From: Haladaptatus litoreus
GTDB taxonomy: Archaea; Halobacteriota; Halobacteria; Halobacteriales; Haladaptataceae
Length of the DNA: 64,000 nt
Assembly (NCBI RefSeq): GCF_900156425.1
Contig: NZ_FTNO01000001.1
Coordinates: forward strand, 372,001 to 436,000
Direction of reading: 5' to 3'
The translations under genes were made by a program, and so were the position numbers. The notes under the pieces are model-generated. The model was not told the origin of the DNA. It ran no database searches and saw only the letters and a program-made list of their open reading frames with translations. Shown piece by piece: positions 33,923-43,269 of the stretch. Numbering within the stretch: the stretch's first letter is position 1; the number at the start of each line of letters is the position of its first letter.

Positions 33923-34438
33923 ATGGGACTACTCGGAAACTCCAAGGTCAAGGCCCTGCTTGCCGGGTTCATCCTCTCGTTAGTCCTGCTCGTCGGCATC
34001 GCCGCACTCGGACTGTTAGCCGCGCTGTCGGCACTCGGCAATCCGGAGTACGCCAACACGCCCCTCCTCATCATCTTCCTCGACGCCGCCGCCGTCTACA
34101 TCGTGGCGTTTCTGCTCGACGCGCTGTTTGCGGGACTGCTGTTCGTCGGGTTGGTCGTCGCCGCAGTCCGAAATGCGTCCATGCCGCGAAACGACCGCCT
34201 CGCGGGACTCGTCCGACGGGCGGAGCGACTGCATCCACACGCCAGTTCGCTCGGCCTGTCGGAGCGCGTCGAACCGACGACGCAGGACAGGATGGACGAA
34301 TTGAAAGAACAGTACGTGGCGGGAGAAATCGGCGAAGCCGAGTTCGAGCGGCGGATGAAACGGCTCGTGGACGACGACGTGAGCGACGAGGAAGTAAGAC
34401 GCGAGCGCAGGCGAACCGAACGCGAGTACGAGTACTGA
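33923..34438 (+). CDS. membrane protein with C-terminal SHOCT-like domain
   Basis: Predicted 171-residue protein. Two hydrophobic segments (about 9-37 and 49-81) are followed by a basic stretch and a short helical hairpin DELKEQYVAGEIGEAEFERR near residue 128, the pattern of SHOCT domains, which often mediate oligomerisation. The C-terminus is highly charged. It lies 65 bases ahead of the folate gene, which has its own promoter box. Role unknown. Confidence 0.72.
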   Translation: MGLLGNSKVKALLAGFILSLVLLVGIAALGLLAALSALGNPEYANTPLLIIFLDAAAVYIVAFLLDALFAGLLFVGLVVAAVRNASMPRNDRLAGLVRRAERLHPHASSLGLSERVEPTTQDRMDELKEQYVAGEIGEAEFERRMKRLVDDDVSDEEVRRERRRTEREYEY

Positions 34439-34472
34439 AAGACAGCAATCGCTGGTTTTCCGACTTCGACAA

Positions 34473-34478
34473 TCTAAA
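34473..34478 (+). promoter_or_regulatory. promoter box of folCP
   Basis: TCTAAAG-like box about 30 bases before the ATG at 34504. Confidence 0.45.
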
Positions 34479-34503
34479 GCGGACTGCTTCTGTCGTCTCA
34501 GCT

Positions 34504-36948
34504 ATGGACTACCACGAGGCGGCGAACTTTCTTTTCGACCTGCGGCGGTTCCGCCCCAAACCGGGGACGGATTCCACCGCAGACCTTCTCGCACACCTCG
34601 GCGACCCCCATGACGGCGTGCAGTTCGTGCAGGTAGCGGGGTCGAACGGCAAGGGAAGCACGGCCCGGATGACGGAGCAGATGCTCCGCGAATCGGGCCT
34701 CACTGTCGGACTGTACACGTCGCCGCATTTCGACGACGTGCGCGAGCGAATCACGGTTGACGGCCGGAAAATCACGAAAGCCGCGATGGGGACGTTCGTG
34801 GACGATGCCCACGAATACATCACCGACCGGGCGGTGGACGGCGAATCGCCGACGTTCTTCGAGACGATGACCGCGATGGCGCTCTGGTATTTCGGCCGCG
34901 AGGAGGTCGATGTCGCAATCCTCGAAGTCGGCATCGGCGGGCGCTACGACGCGACGAGCGTCGTCTCCCCGATTGCTTCTGCGGTGACGAGCGTGACGCT
35001 CGAACACACGGGTATCATCGGAGAGACGGTCGAGGAAATCGCCACCGACAAAGCACACGTCGCGCCTGACGACGCGCCGTTAGTCACTGGTGCGACCGGG
35101 GACGCCCTCGACGCGATTCGGGAACAGGCGGGCGATGTCGTGTTGGTCGGCGAGACGCCCGATGCAGACGTACAGGCCACCTACGAAGGCCGGACGAATC
35201 ACACCGAGGCCGCGATTTCGTTGTCCGGTTCCGACTGGAAAGTCGAAACTTCGATACCACTGATCGGCGAGTATCAGGCCCAAAACGCCGGAATCGCGGC
35301 GGTACTGGCCCGGCAGGTCGCTGGCGTGAGCGAAGACGAACTCGCAAACGGCCTCCGGAAAGGATTCTGGCCCGGTCGGTTCGAAGTGATGGGAACGGAC
35401 CCGCTGGTCGTGCTCGATGGAGCACACAACCCCGGGGCTTGCGAAGCACTCGCGGAAACGATTTCGGAGTTCGACTATGACGAGTTCCACCTCGTGTTCG
35501 GCGCGATGCACGACAAGGACATTCAGTCGATGACCGAGGCACTGCCGACGCCCGACCGCGCCGTCGCCTGCCATCCGAACATCGACCGTGCGGAGGACGA
35601 AGAAGTGCTCGCACGCGCGTTCGAAGAACGCGGTGCGAGCGACGTAGAGCGAGTGAGTTCGGTCGAGAGCGCGTTGGAAAACGCGCTCGATTCGGCAGAG
35701 GAGGACGACTTCGTCCTCGTCACGGGGTCGTTGTTCGCGGTGGCGGAAGCGCGAACCCGCTGGACGCGGGCCGAGATTCCGAAACGAATCGGAAATCTGG
35801 AGGAGGCGCGCGAAGCGCTAGAAGGAACCCACGTCACGGAACCCGGAGTCTGGAGAATGCGAGGAAAAGCAGTTCATCGCGTGCTGAAAACGCGCGTGCA
35901 GGTTCGGCAAGCCCAGTATATCAAAGAGGAGATGCTGAGTCTCGGCGGCGAATGCGCCCAATCGGGGTTGAACGACCGCGACGACGAGAACATCGACGTG
36001 CTGTTGATGGGAACCTTGGCGCAGTACAAACGACTCGCGGAGAAGTTGGACGGACAACCCTACGGTCTGTCGGTGTTCGCCGACGAACTCCGGAATACGC
36101 TGGGAATTCAGCGAGCGGAGAGCGGACACGGCTACCCGTGGGAAGGAAGAACTGCGGTGATGGGTATCCTCAACGTTACGCCGGACAGTTTCCACGACGG
36201 TGGGCAGTACGAAGCACGCGAGGACGCAATCGAGCGCGCGAAGGAGATGGTCGAATCAGGTGCCGACATCATCGACGTCGGCGGCGAAAGCACCAGACCG
36301 GGGGCGGACGAAATCTCGAACGCGGAGGAAATCGAACGAATCGTTCCGGTTATCGAGGAAATCAGCGATTTGGACGCGATGATTTCCGTAGATACGCGAA
36401 AGGCCGACGTCGCCCGCGCCGCGCTCGACGCAGGCGCGGACATTGTAAACGACGTTTCCGGACTGTCAGACCCCGAAATGCGGTTCGTCGCTGCGGAGTA
36501 CGACGCGCCGCTCGTGGTGATGCATAGCCTCGACGCACCCGTGGTGCCAGACCACGTCGTCGAGTACGACGACGTGGTCGAGGACGTTATCGCGGAACTG
36601 GAAGAGCGCGTCCTGCTCGCGGAAAAGGCCGGACTCGACCGGAACAAAATCATCGTTGACCCCGGCCTCGGCTTCGGCAAACGAGCCGCCGAAAACTTCG
36701 AACTGCTCGGTCGAACCGGGGAGTTCCACGGACTCGACTGTCCCGTCCTCATCGGCCATTCGCACAAATCCATGTTCGGCCACATCGGAAGCGAGGCGGG
36801 CGAGCGCGGCCCGGCGACGGTTGCCGGAACGACCATCGCCGCGGAGCGCGGGGCCGACATCGTCCGCGTTCACGACGTGGAGGCGAACGTCGCCGCGGTT
36901 CGCGCCGTCGAAGCCGTGGAAGCGTCGAGAACGCTAGACGACTCGTAG
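34504..36948 (+). CDS. folCP: fused folylpolyglutamate synthase / dihydropteroate synthase
   Basis: Predicted 814-residue two-enzyme protein. Residues 1 to about 430 are FolC: ATP loop GSNGKGSTARM near 45, HFDDVRERI, and the ligase block LDGAHNPGACEAL near 305. Residues about 540-814 are FolP: MGILNVTPDSFHDGG, DVGGESTRPGADE, DVSGLSDPEM, DPGLGFGK and the GHSHKSMFG end. Between them is a domain of about 100 residues with WRMRGKAVHRVLKTRVQ. FolCP fusions are known from haloarchaea. A 13-base-arm inverted repeat lies at 36550-36579. The ATG at 34504 sits at leaderless distance from its promoter. Confidence 0.93.
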   Translation: MDYHEAANFLFDLRRFRPKPGTDSTADLLAHLGDPHDGVQFVQVAGSNGKGSTARMTEQMLRESGLTVGLYTSPHFDDVRERITVDGRKITKAAMGTFVDDAHEYITDRAVDGESPTFFETMTAMALWYFGREEVDVAILEVGIGGRYDATSVVSPIASAVTSVTLEHTGIIGETVEEIATDKAHVAPDDAPLVTGATGDALDAIREQAGDVVLVGETPDADVQATYEGRTNHTEAAISLSGSDWKVETSIPLIGEYQAQNAGIAAVLARQVAGVSEDELANGLRKGFWPGRFEVMGTDPLVVLDGAHNPGACEALAETISEFDYDEFHLVFGAMHDKDIQSMTEALPTPDRAVACHPNIDRAEDEEVLARAFEERGASDVERVSSVESALENALDSAEEDDFVLVTGSLFAVAEARTRWTRAEIPKRIGNLEEAREALEGTHVTEPGVWRMRGKAVHRVLKTRVQVRQAQYIKEEMLSLGGECAQSGLNDRDDENIDVLLMGTLAQYKRLAEKLDGQPYGLSVFADELRNTLGIQRAESGHGYPWEGRTAVMGILNVTPDSFHDGGQYEAREDAIERAKEMVESGADIIDVGGESTRPGADEISNAEEIERIVPVIEEISDLDAMISVDTRKADVARAALDAGADIVNDVSGLSDPEMRFVAAEYDAPLVVMHSLDAPVVPDHVVEYDDVVEDVIAELEERVLLAEKAGLDRNKIIVDPGLGFGKRAAENFELLGRTGEFHGLDCPVLIGHSHKSMFGHIGSEAGERGPATVAGTTIAAERGADIVRVHDVEANVAAVRAVEAVEASRTLDDS

Positions 36949-37079
36949 CGGTGATTCGACGCGACCCACGCGAATCTACGCGATACGACCTGTTGCCACG
37001 GGTAGAACCCGCCGAGAATCTAATTGCTTTCGACCGCTAGCACGATAAAAAGACCGCACGCCGGGAGGCCGTTCTGCGT

Positions 37080-38033
37080 TTACGTTCCGATGTCGACGAG
37101 CGCCTGCCACGTGTTCGGGCCAGCCATGCCGTCCACGGTGAGTCCGGCACTGGACTGGAAGCTTTCGATTGCCCCCTCCGTCTCTGGGCCGTAGTAGCCG
37201 TCCACGGAGATGCTGTAGCCCTCGTCGTAGCGCAGTTGGTGCTGAACGGCGTAGGTCGGCCAATACGGGTCGTTGCTCGAACTCGTGACGTTCACGATGA
37301 GATTGCTCCACGTGTTCGGGCCGACGACGCCGTCAACGGTGAGTCCTTGTGCGGACTGGAAGCTCTCGACCGTACTTTCGGTTTCCGGGCCGTAGCTTCC
37401 GTCGTGGGCGAGGTTGTAGCCGTGGTGTTCGAGCAGGAACTGAATCGAGTACACTGCTTCGCCGTTGTCGCCGCGCGAGTACACCGGCCAACTGTACCCA
37501 CCGCTACCGCCGTCGCCCAGACCGGGGTAGTCTTCCGGAATCGGGTTGCTCTTGTCCACCCAGTCGCCGGGACTTCCGGGGACGTAGACGTAGCTTCCGT
37601 TTCGTTTGATGTCGAAGTGAAGGTGCGGTTCGTAGCCGCCGCTGCCACCGAGGTCAGCGATGTGCTGACCGCGACTGACGTAATCACCGACATCCACTCT
37701 GAGGTCTGACTGACAGTGCGCGTATCGGGTTCGGTAGCCGCCGTCGTGTTCGATGTTCACCCGATAGCCGTATCCGCCGTTGTACCCGGATGCCGTGACC
37801 GTCCCGGACTGGGCCGCGTAAATCGGCTGGCCGGTTTCCCAGTCGATGTCCACGCCGCGGTGGGTTCGCGTTCCACCGTCGCGGTCGTCGTAGTACCCGG
37901 ACGTGACTTGGCCCGTGGTTGGCCAGTAGAACTGGTCGGATGCCGCGCTCGCAGTTGCGGAGAGTGCTGGAATCGTGAGTGCAGTCGCTCCGACGGTTCG
38001 AAGGAAGTTTCGCCGCGTGTTTTTCTTAGTCAT
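37080..38033 (-). CDS. Tat-exported M23 peptidase with two peptidoglycan-binding domains
   Basis: Predicted 317-residue secreted protein. A Tat signal (TRRNFLRTVG) ends near residue 31. The LytM/M23 zinc peptidase domain follows with all ligands: His58 and Asp62 (HRGVD), His106 (YAH) and His137/His139 (HLHF). Two PG_binding_1 modules follow at about 180-245 and 258-315, each with the FQSAQGLTVDG-type helix. In bacteria this architecture cuts peptidoglycan cross-links. Haloarchaea have no peptidoglycan, so a bacterial wall target or an unknown substrate is implied. The gene is alone. Confidence 0.92.
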   Translation of the reverse strand: MTKKNTRRNFLRTVGATALTIPALSATASAASDQFYWPTTGQVTSGYYDDRDGGTRTHRGVDIDWETGQPIYAAQSGTVTASGYNGGYGYRVNIEHDGGYRTRYAHCQSDLRVDVGDYVSRGQHIADLGGSGGYEPHLHFDIKRNGSYVYVPGSPGDWVDKSNPIPEDYPGLGDGGSGGYSWPVYSRGDNGEAVYSIQFLLEHHGYNLAHDGSYGPETESTVESFQSAQGLTVDGVVGPNTWSNLIVNVTSSSNDPYWPTYAVQHQLRYDEGYSISVDGYYGPETEGAIESFQSSAGLTVDGMAGPNTWQALVDIGT

Positions 38034-38143
38034 TTATGAACGCAACTTACTGAAGGAATCGGTTGTTAAAAAATTTTTCTAGTACTGATAAATAGTTGCA
38101 ATATAGAAAAAATAATCGAAATAATATAATCAAAACAGCTCAG

Positions 38144-38986
38144 TTAGAGATCCGCACCACGGAACCTGAGGTATCCGAGACTGACTGGAACGACTGCCCA
38201 CGCCACCAGCAGGACGAGGCCGAACCAGTCCGCGAGGTAGAATGGAACGTCGCCAGACCCGATGCCGAGGACGGCGTTCGGCGACTCCGGCAAAACGGCA
38301 CCCATCGCGGTGGTGTAGGCGGCGCTCGGCGTCAGTCCCGACAGGAACAACGCCCAGTTCGGGTACTCCTGAATCGGAACGAGACGACCTTCGAGCAGGT
38401 ACAGCGCGCCGAGCGGAACGACATCCCAGAGGAGTTCCAGCACGACGAACAGCCCGATTGCCATCGCGGTTGCGCGGGCACCCGACCCGGTCGTCGCCGA
38501 AAGTCCGACGACGAGGCTGATGTATGCGAACGCGTACAGCACCGTCAGCAGGACGAAGACCACGTAATCGACCGGCGTGAAGGTCGCGTACTTCGCAAGC
38601 ACTACGATTGCCGCCACGGCAAAGCCGACGATGATGGGAAGCGCGAGAACGGCGGCACGACCGGCGACTTTCCCGAGAACCACATCTCGGCGGGTGTGCG
38701 GATACGAGAGCAGGAGTTTCATACTTCCACTTTCGCGTTCGCCAGCGAGGGACTTCGCCGCGACGACGACCGCCGTGATGGAGACGAACAGGGTCGCGGG
38801 TGCGGCGAGGAAGAACATCAATCCGAGCGCCGAGAGTTCTCCGGCCTCGCCCCCGAGTGCGGGCAGTTCGGCGTAGATGTACGCCATTCCTGCCGCGAAG
38901 AGGACGAACAGCGCGGAGAGCGCCCAGAGCGTCTTCGAGAGGCGTGCGTCTTGGAAATCCTTTCGCGCGACGACGGCCCAACTCAT
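38144..38986 (-). CDS. ABC-2 type transporter permease
   Basis: Predicted 280-residue integral membrane permease with six hydrophobic segments. It begins SWAVVARKDFQDARLSKTLW and carries the loop GERESGSMKLLLSYPHTRRD before the third segment, both shared with the three permeases at 47-51 kb. Its start overlaps the stop of the ATPase at 38983 (ATGA), so the pair forms one exporter. The NosY/ABC-2 class exports lipids, drugs or copper-site components; substrate unknown. Confidence 0.87.
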   Translation of the reverse strand: MSWAVVARKDFQDARLSKTLWALSALFVLFAAGMAYIYAELPALGGEAGELSALGLMFFLAAPATLFVSITAVVVAAKSLAGERESGSMKLLLSYPHTRRDVVLGKVAGRAAVLALPIIVGFAVAAIVVLAKYATFTPVDYVVFVLLTVLYAFAYISLVVGLSATTGSGARATAMAIGLFVVLELLWDVVPLGALYLLEGRLVPIQEYPNWALFLSGLTPSAAYTTAMGAVLPESPNAVLGIGSGDVPFYLADWFGLVLLVAWAVVPVSLGYLRFRGADL

Positions 38987-39918
38987 GCTGACACCTCCGT
39001 CCCGGCGGGCGTGCTATCTGCCGTGTAGGCCATGAACAGTTCTTCCAGCGAGGCTTCTTCCGTGCTGAAATCCTCGACTACTACACCTCGTTCTTCGAGC
39101 GCGTTCAACACTGCCGATTTCGAGCGGGATTCCAACGTCACGGCGACTGCCGTCTCCGCGGCAGTCGCCTGCGAGACGCCTTCGACTGTTCGAATCGCAT
39201 TTAGCGTCGGTTCGTCAACCGGGCGGTCGGTCGTAATCGAGAGCGTCTGCTCGGTGCTGACCGCGCTTCGCAGTCCCTCGATGGTATCGACGGCGACCAG
39301 CTCGCCGCCCATCAGAATGCCAACCCGGTCACAGACCGCCTCGACCTGTTCTAAGATGTGGCTGGAGAAGAACACGGTCGCGCCGCGAGCGCGTTCTTCT
39401 TCGATAATGGTACGCATTTCGCGGGCACCCTTCGGGTCGAGTCCCGTCGAGGGTTCGTCCAAGATGAGCAACTCCGGTTTTCCGACGAGCGCCATCCCGA
39501 GGACGAGTCGTTGTTTCATTCCTTTGGAGTAGCCGCCGGTTTTTCGGTCGGCAGCGTCCGCGATTCCGACGCGTTCCAGAATCGCATCCGGGTCGTCGTC
39601 CGCGCCTTTCGAGCGAATGGCGAACTCCATGTGCTGTCTGCCCGTCAGTCGGTCGTACAGATGGTAGCCATCCGGTAGCACACCGACGCGCTTGTGAACC
39701 TCGAAACTCTCGCGCTGGGCGTCGAACCCGAGGACAGTCGCAGTCCCCGATGTCGGTCGAACGAAATCGAGCAGGATGTCGATGGTCGTGGATTTCCCCG
39801 CGCCGTTTGGCCCGAGGAAGCCGAAAATTTCGCCCTCCTCCACGGTGAGGTTGACATCACGGAGCGCCGTTACGTCTCCGTACTGTTTCGTTACACTGTT
39901 TAGCTCAATGGCAACCAT
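38983..39918 (-). CDS. ABC transporter ATP-binding protein
   Basis: Predicted 311-residue ATPase of the ABC-2 exporter class. Walker A is GPNGAGKST near residue 36, the signature region is GGYSKGMKQRL near 137, Walker B is LLILDEPSTGLDP near 156, and the switch histidine is in SSHILEQVE. The C-terminal domain of about 90 residues is typical of this subfamily. It pairs with the permease downstream and is a paralogue of the ATPases at 46143 and 48035. Confidence 0.92.
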   Translation of the reverse strand: MVAIELNSVTKQYGDVTALRDVNLTVEEGEIFGFLGPNGAGKSTTIDILLDFVRPTSGTATVLGFDAQRESFEVHKRVGVLPDGYHLYDRLTGRQHMEFAIRSKGADDDPDAILERVGIADAADRKTGGYSKGMKQRLVLGMALVGKPELLILDEPSTGLDPKGAREMRTIIEEERARGATVFFSSHILEQVEAVCDRVGILMGGELVAVDTIEGLRSAVSTEQTLSITTDRPVDEPTLNAIRTVEGVSQATAAETAVAVTLESRSKSAVLNALEERGVVVEDFSTEEASLEELFMAYTADSTPAGTEVSA

Positions 39919-40003
39919 ACAATTTATACGCAGGATGACTATATAAATATGCGCTGACTGCTACTCTCAGGCACTGAAGCGTCTGAAAACGGGGAAATCG
40001 CCG

Positions 40004-41080
40004 TTAGAAAAATCCGAACGAATCCTGCACGTCGCGGTAGCAATCGAGATACTGCTCCAACACGGGTCGGTGGTCGTATTTTTCGAACGCGTCGTTTTCC
40101 GTCATCTCCGGCAGGGTTGCGGCCTCCCGAAGTGCGTCGGTGAGTTCCTGCTCACTCGTGGTTCTGAACGTGCGTTCCTCGCGTTCGACCAGTTCGTGCG
40201 CGCTCGATTCGACGTGATACTCCACCACTCCAGCGCACCCGCAGGCAAGTGCACGCAAGAGGTCGGTCGGGAAGGCTTCCTTTCTGGCGGTCTGGACGTA
40301 GACGTTTGCGCCGCGAAACACGGGAATCCGTTTTTCTGCCGGTTGTGCCCCCGTGAATTCGATTCGGTCGTCGATTCTGAGGTCTGCGGTCTGTCGTTCG
40401 TACTGTCTGCGGGCGGGGCCGTCGCCGATGACCACCGCGTGCCAGCCCTTGTCCCGCAGTTCGGCCAGCGCGAGCAGGAGACTTTCCAGATTCGCGTCCT
40501 CGTCTAGTCGCCGTGAGTAGACGATGTCCGCACCATCGACCACCTGCGCCTCGCGGATGGCGTCCATATCGATGCTGTTCGGGACGACGCGCACGTCGTC
40601 GCTGTTTGCGCCGAGTCCTCGAACGCGCGTTTTGACCGTCTCGGACGGCGTGATAACCTCGTCCGGCGCCCGAGCGGCCATCCGAAGCGATTTCGACGCC
40701 GTTCCCGTCCCGGCGGGCGGTGCTTCGTACCAATCTACGACGAGCGGTGCGCGGGCGAATTTGCTCGCCGTTTTCGCGGCCAAAACGTGCTTTGGAACCG
40801 CAGTCGCGTGAATCACGTCCGGTTTCGCGCGCCGGAGCGCGCCGGGAAGCGAGAGGCCAAATCTGCGCGACGGCGTCTCTCCGGGTGGTTCGGTCGTCAC
40901 AGCGTGATACGTCACGCTTTCTTGTTCGAACGACTCGTGGTTCCCGTCCCACCACTGGGCGCAGAAAACGGTGATTTCGTGACCGCGGCTAGCGAGGAGT
41001 TCCGCAGTGCGACGAAGCCGACGGGTTGCACCCGTTTCTTCGTGTTGGGCCGTCACTTCGGCGACGAACGCGACTCGCAT
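40004..41080 (-). CDS. glycosyltransferase family 4 protein
   Basis: Predicted 358-residue GT-B retaining glycosyltransferase. The N-terminal domain starts MRVAFVAEVTAQHEETGATRR. The donor-binding C-terminal domain shows VVPNSIDMDAI, a helix-rich nucleotide region with VVIGDGPARRQYERQ, and KEAFPTDLLRALACGCAGVVEY, which contains the E-x7-E-like segment in altered form. Likely adds a sugar to a lipid or surface glycan; acceptor unknown. ATG 41080 was preferred over an in-frame start four codons upstream. Confidence 0.85.
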   Translation of the reverse strand: MRVAFVAEVTAQHEETGATRRLRRTAELLASRGHEITVFCAQWWDGNHESFEQESVTYHAVTTEPPGETPSRRFGLSLPGALRRAKPDVIHATAVPKHVLAAKTASKFARAPLVVDWYEAPPAGTGTASKSLRMAARAPDEVITPSETVKTRVRGLGANSDDVRVVPNSIDMDAIREAQVVDGADIVYSRRLDEDANLESLLLALAELRDKGWHAVVIGDGPARRQYERQTADLRIDDRIEFTGAQPAEKRIPVFRGANVYVQTARKEAFPTDLLRALACGCAGVVEYHVESSAHELVEREERTFRTTSEQELTDALREAATLPEMTENDAFEKYDHRPVLEQYLDCYRDVQDSFGFF

Positions 41081-41131
41081 ACCTGCGGCCACGAAACGAG
41101 AAAGTAAAAGTCTTCTTTCATTGAAACCCGC

Positions 41132-41731
41132 TCACTGGAACCAACGGTTTTCGTCGAACTCCAACGCGAGGTCGGGCGTCGTGCCCTGAAACCGCTGTTG
41201 CCAGACGTGTCGGTCGTAAAAATGGCCGATGGCGGTCATTCCGAACAGAAACAGCACGAACGCCGCGAGTTGAAACCCGGAAAACGAGATGAAACCCATC
41301 CACCCGAAGACGACCAACACTGTACTGATTCCCGAGAGGGACATGTACAGTTTGTGCCACGGAATCGTCGTCTGCGAATCAGTCGCCAGATACAGTTCGA
41401 AATTCTGCGCACCCTCGGTAAACGAGACTCGCTTGGAATTACGGTCGTAGGTGACGATTCCGATGGTTTCCAGTTTTGGCAGATGGGTCTGATACAACGC
41501 GCTGTACACCGATTTCCTCTGCTCGGGCGACACCATCTCCACGTCGATGTTGTTCTCCCACGCCGCGATTTGTTCCGCGAGTTCTCCCAATTCGACCGGC
41601 TTTCGCTCCCGATTGAGATAGTACAGCACGTACCGCCGCCGAAGATTTTTTACTGCGTCGTACACCTCCTGCTCTGAGAACGTGGCCGACTGTGTCCGGT
41701 CGGTTCGCTCTCGGGTTCGTGTCGTAGTCAT
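41132..41731 (-). CDS. DUF7344-type winged-helix membrane protein
   Basis: Predicted 199-residue protein with an N-terminal winged-helix segment (FSEQEVYDAVKNLRRRYVLYYL, then LAEQIAAWEN and LETIGIVTYDRNSKRVSFTEGAQ) and two C-terminal membrane helices (about 131-148 and 152-170). Many haloarchaea have such membrane-tethered HTH proteins, probably sensors or regulators. ATG 41731 follows the usual MTTTRTRER start; an in-frame start ten codons earlier is less likely. Confidence 0.78.
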   Translation of the reverse strand: MTTTRTRERTDRTQSATFSEQEVYDAVKNLRRRYVLYYLNRERKPVELGELAEQIAAWENNIDVEMVSPEQRKSVYSALYQTHLPKLETIGIVTYDRNSKRVSFTEGAQNFELYLATDSQTTIPWHKLYMSLSGISTVLVVFGWMGFISFSGFQLAAFVLFLFGMTAIGHFYDRHVWQQRFQGTTPDLALEFDENRWFQ

Positions 41732-41986
41732 ACCTCCCCCGTAGTACTCTGCACACGCCAACGAACCGCATAAATCAGCGACTCCGTTCAGTTCGTATCC
41801 CGCGATGTCCGTTTCACGTGAACGATTCCGTAACTGGCAAATCGTGAATTACATCCTCGGCGTGAGGATACGACGATGACGCGATAGGACGGCCTGCCCT
41901 GGCGATTCAACCACCGATTACTATCTCCACCGCGACGAAAAACGTCGGCGTTATCGTGCCGACTCTACCGTTCATACCGATTGAAA

Positions 41987-42451
41987 TCAGTCGCTCGTGT
42001 TCGTTTGGTCAGTACTCGCGTCGTCGGGGTCGATGTGGTCTTCACAGGATGTCGTAGCGGGGTGCTGACGAGTCAAAACCGGAGTGGCCCGCTCGTCGTC
42101 GTACACCGTAACGTAGGCAACTGCCGTTCCGGTTTCACCCTGATTCGGTGGCGTAACGAGTGTCGTGTCGTTGACCGGGCCGTACTCGAAGTACGATGTC
42201 GCAACGCCGTCTGGGGCGTACCACGTCGTTCCGACGGCGACACGGTCCGCCGACCCGTTGACCCGAACGGCGGAGCAGTTGACGAACTCGACGTGGAGGC
42301 CGTTCGCCGCGGTGTCCGCGGTTGCAGTCTTCGAATCTCCGCTGACGCTGTTCGTGTCGGTTTGTGCGCCGGTACCGACGCCGCTTCCGGCGACGAGCAA
42401 GCAGACGAAGGCGACCACGATTGCTCGCCGTGTGCATTTTGTGACCTGCAT
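41987..42451 (-). CDS. secreted protein of unknown function
   Basis: Predicted 154-residue protein with a Sec-type signal (residues 1-29, RRAIVVAFVCLLVAGSGVGTGA). The mature part has two cysteines, at about residues 59 and 136 (FVNCSAVRVNG and TSCEDHIDPDD), that could form a disulphide, and several possible N-glycosylation sites. No sorting signal is present at the C-terminus, so it may be released or lose its anchor. No family is recognised. Confidence 0.65.
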   Translation of the reverse strand: MQVTKCTRRAIVVAFVCLLVAGSGVGTGAQTDTNSVSGDSKTATADTAANGLHVEFVNCSAVRVNGSADRVAVGTTWYAPDGVATSYFEYGPVNDTTLVTPPNQGETGTAVAYVTVYDDERATPVLTRQHPATTSCEDHIDPDDASTDQTNTSD

Positions 42452-42534
42452 GGCGACTGGCCGTCACACGCAGGGGTTTTTGTTATGTGCCGGATATGCT
42501 CCGGTAACGGGACGATAGAATCCGAACGCTGTCG

Positions 42535-42750
42535 TTACCGTTTCTCGGCGTCCCCGTCGCCCTTCTGTAAACGAGTGATTTCGACCATCACGTCCGGAAC
42601 GTCCTCCTCTTGTCTGCGGAACGTCCACGAGCGGTCGAACCCGATTCCGTTTTGCGCGCTGACCTCGACCAGTTCCCCTAACTGCTGTTCGAAATCGTCC
42701 AACGAGAGCAGTTCTACGTCACCAGTCACTTGGCTAGCACCCAGAGTCAT
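42535..42750 (-). CDS. small protein downstream of HalOD1 gene
   Basis: Predicted 71-residue acidic protein starting MTLGASQVTGDVELLSLDDF. No family is recognised. Its start lies 17 bases inside the end of the upstream HalOD1 gene, which suggests translational coupling and a joint role in signalling. Confidence 0.6.
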   Translation of the reverse strand: MTLGASQVTGDVELLSLDDFEQQLGELVEVSAQNGIGFDRSWTFRRQEEDVPDVMVEITRLQKGDGDAEKR

Positions 42751-43066
42751 CGGGGGAAAATCGTTGTCCGTCGTCGTACACCTGTACCGTCCCGGTGGTG
42801 TCGATTCGAATCGTACAATCGTAGAACGGGAACTGTACCTGCCCGACGCCGGGGTCGTCTTCGATGCTGAATGATGTGAAGAGGACTTCGAGTGCGTCGC
42901 AATCTACCGTCTCCTGCAGGGGTGGCATCTCCTCGATTGGTGTGTCAGTCACCTGTGAAACTGCCTTGCTGACGGTGACGACGATACTATCAGTTTCGTC
43001 CTCGTTGAACGAAAACTGATGTATCAAATCAGTGTTATTGCCTGCGTCCGTAGATATCGCCTCCAT
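42734..43066 (-). CDS. HalOD1 output domain protein
   Basis: Predicted 110-residue HalOD1 protein: DSIVVTVSKAVSQVTDTPIEEMPPL, then VDCDALEVLFTSFS and the C-terminal strands CTIRIDTTGTVQVYDDG. It forms a two-gene unit with the small protein at 42535. The HalOD1 module is a proposed output domain of haloarchaeal two-component systems; no kinase is near. Confidence 0.82.
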   Translation of the reverse strand: MEAISTDAGNNTDLIHQFSFNEDETDSIVVTVSKAVSQVTDTPIEEMPPLQETVDCDALEVLFTSFSIEDDPGVGQVQFPFYDCTIRIDTTGTVQVYDDGQRFSPDDSGC

Positions 43067-43269
43067 ATTATATCACTTATCGTATATCAAATCAAGCTAC
43101 CGATTCTACAAAATCTGTGCCTTTGTATCTCCATTCTTTAAGTATAGTGAGAGGTAATGAATTAGACTAGTCTCCACCGAGTCATTTTCCGACGGCCGAT
43201 GTTAACACCGTCTCACAATAGCTACCGCTTGCCAAACTACTTTGTCACCCGTATCGAAACGAAGTATCA

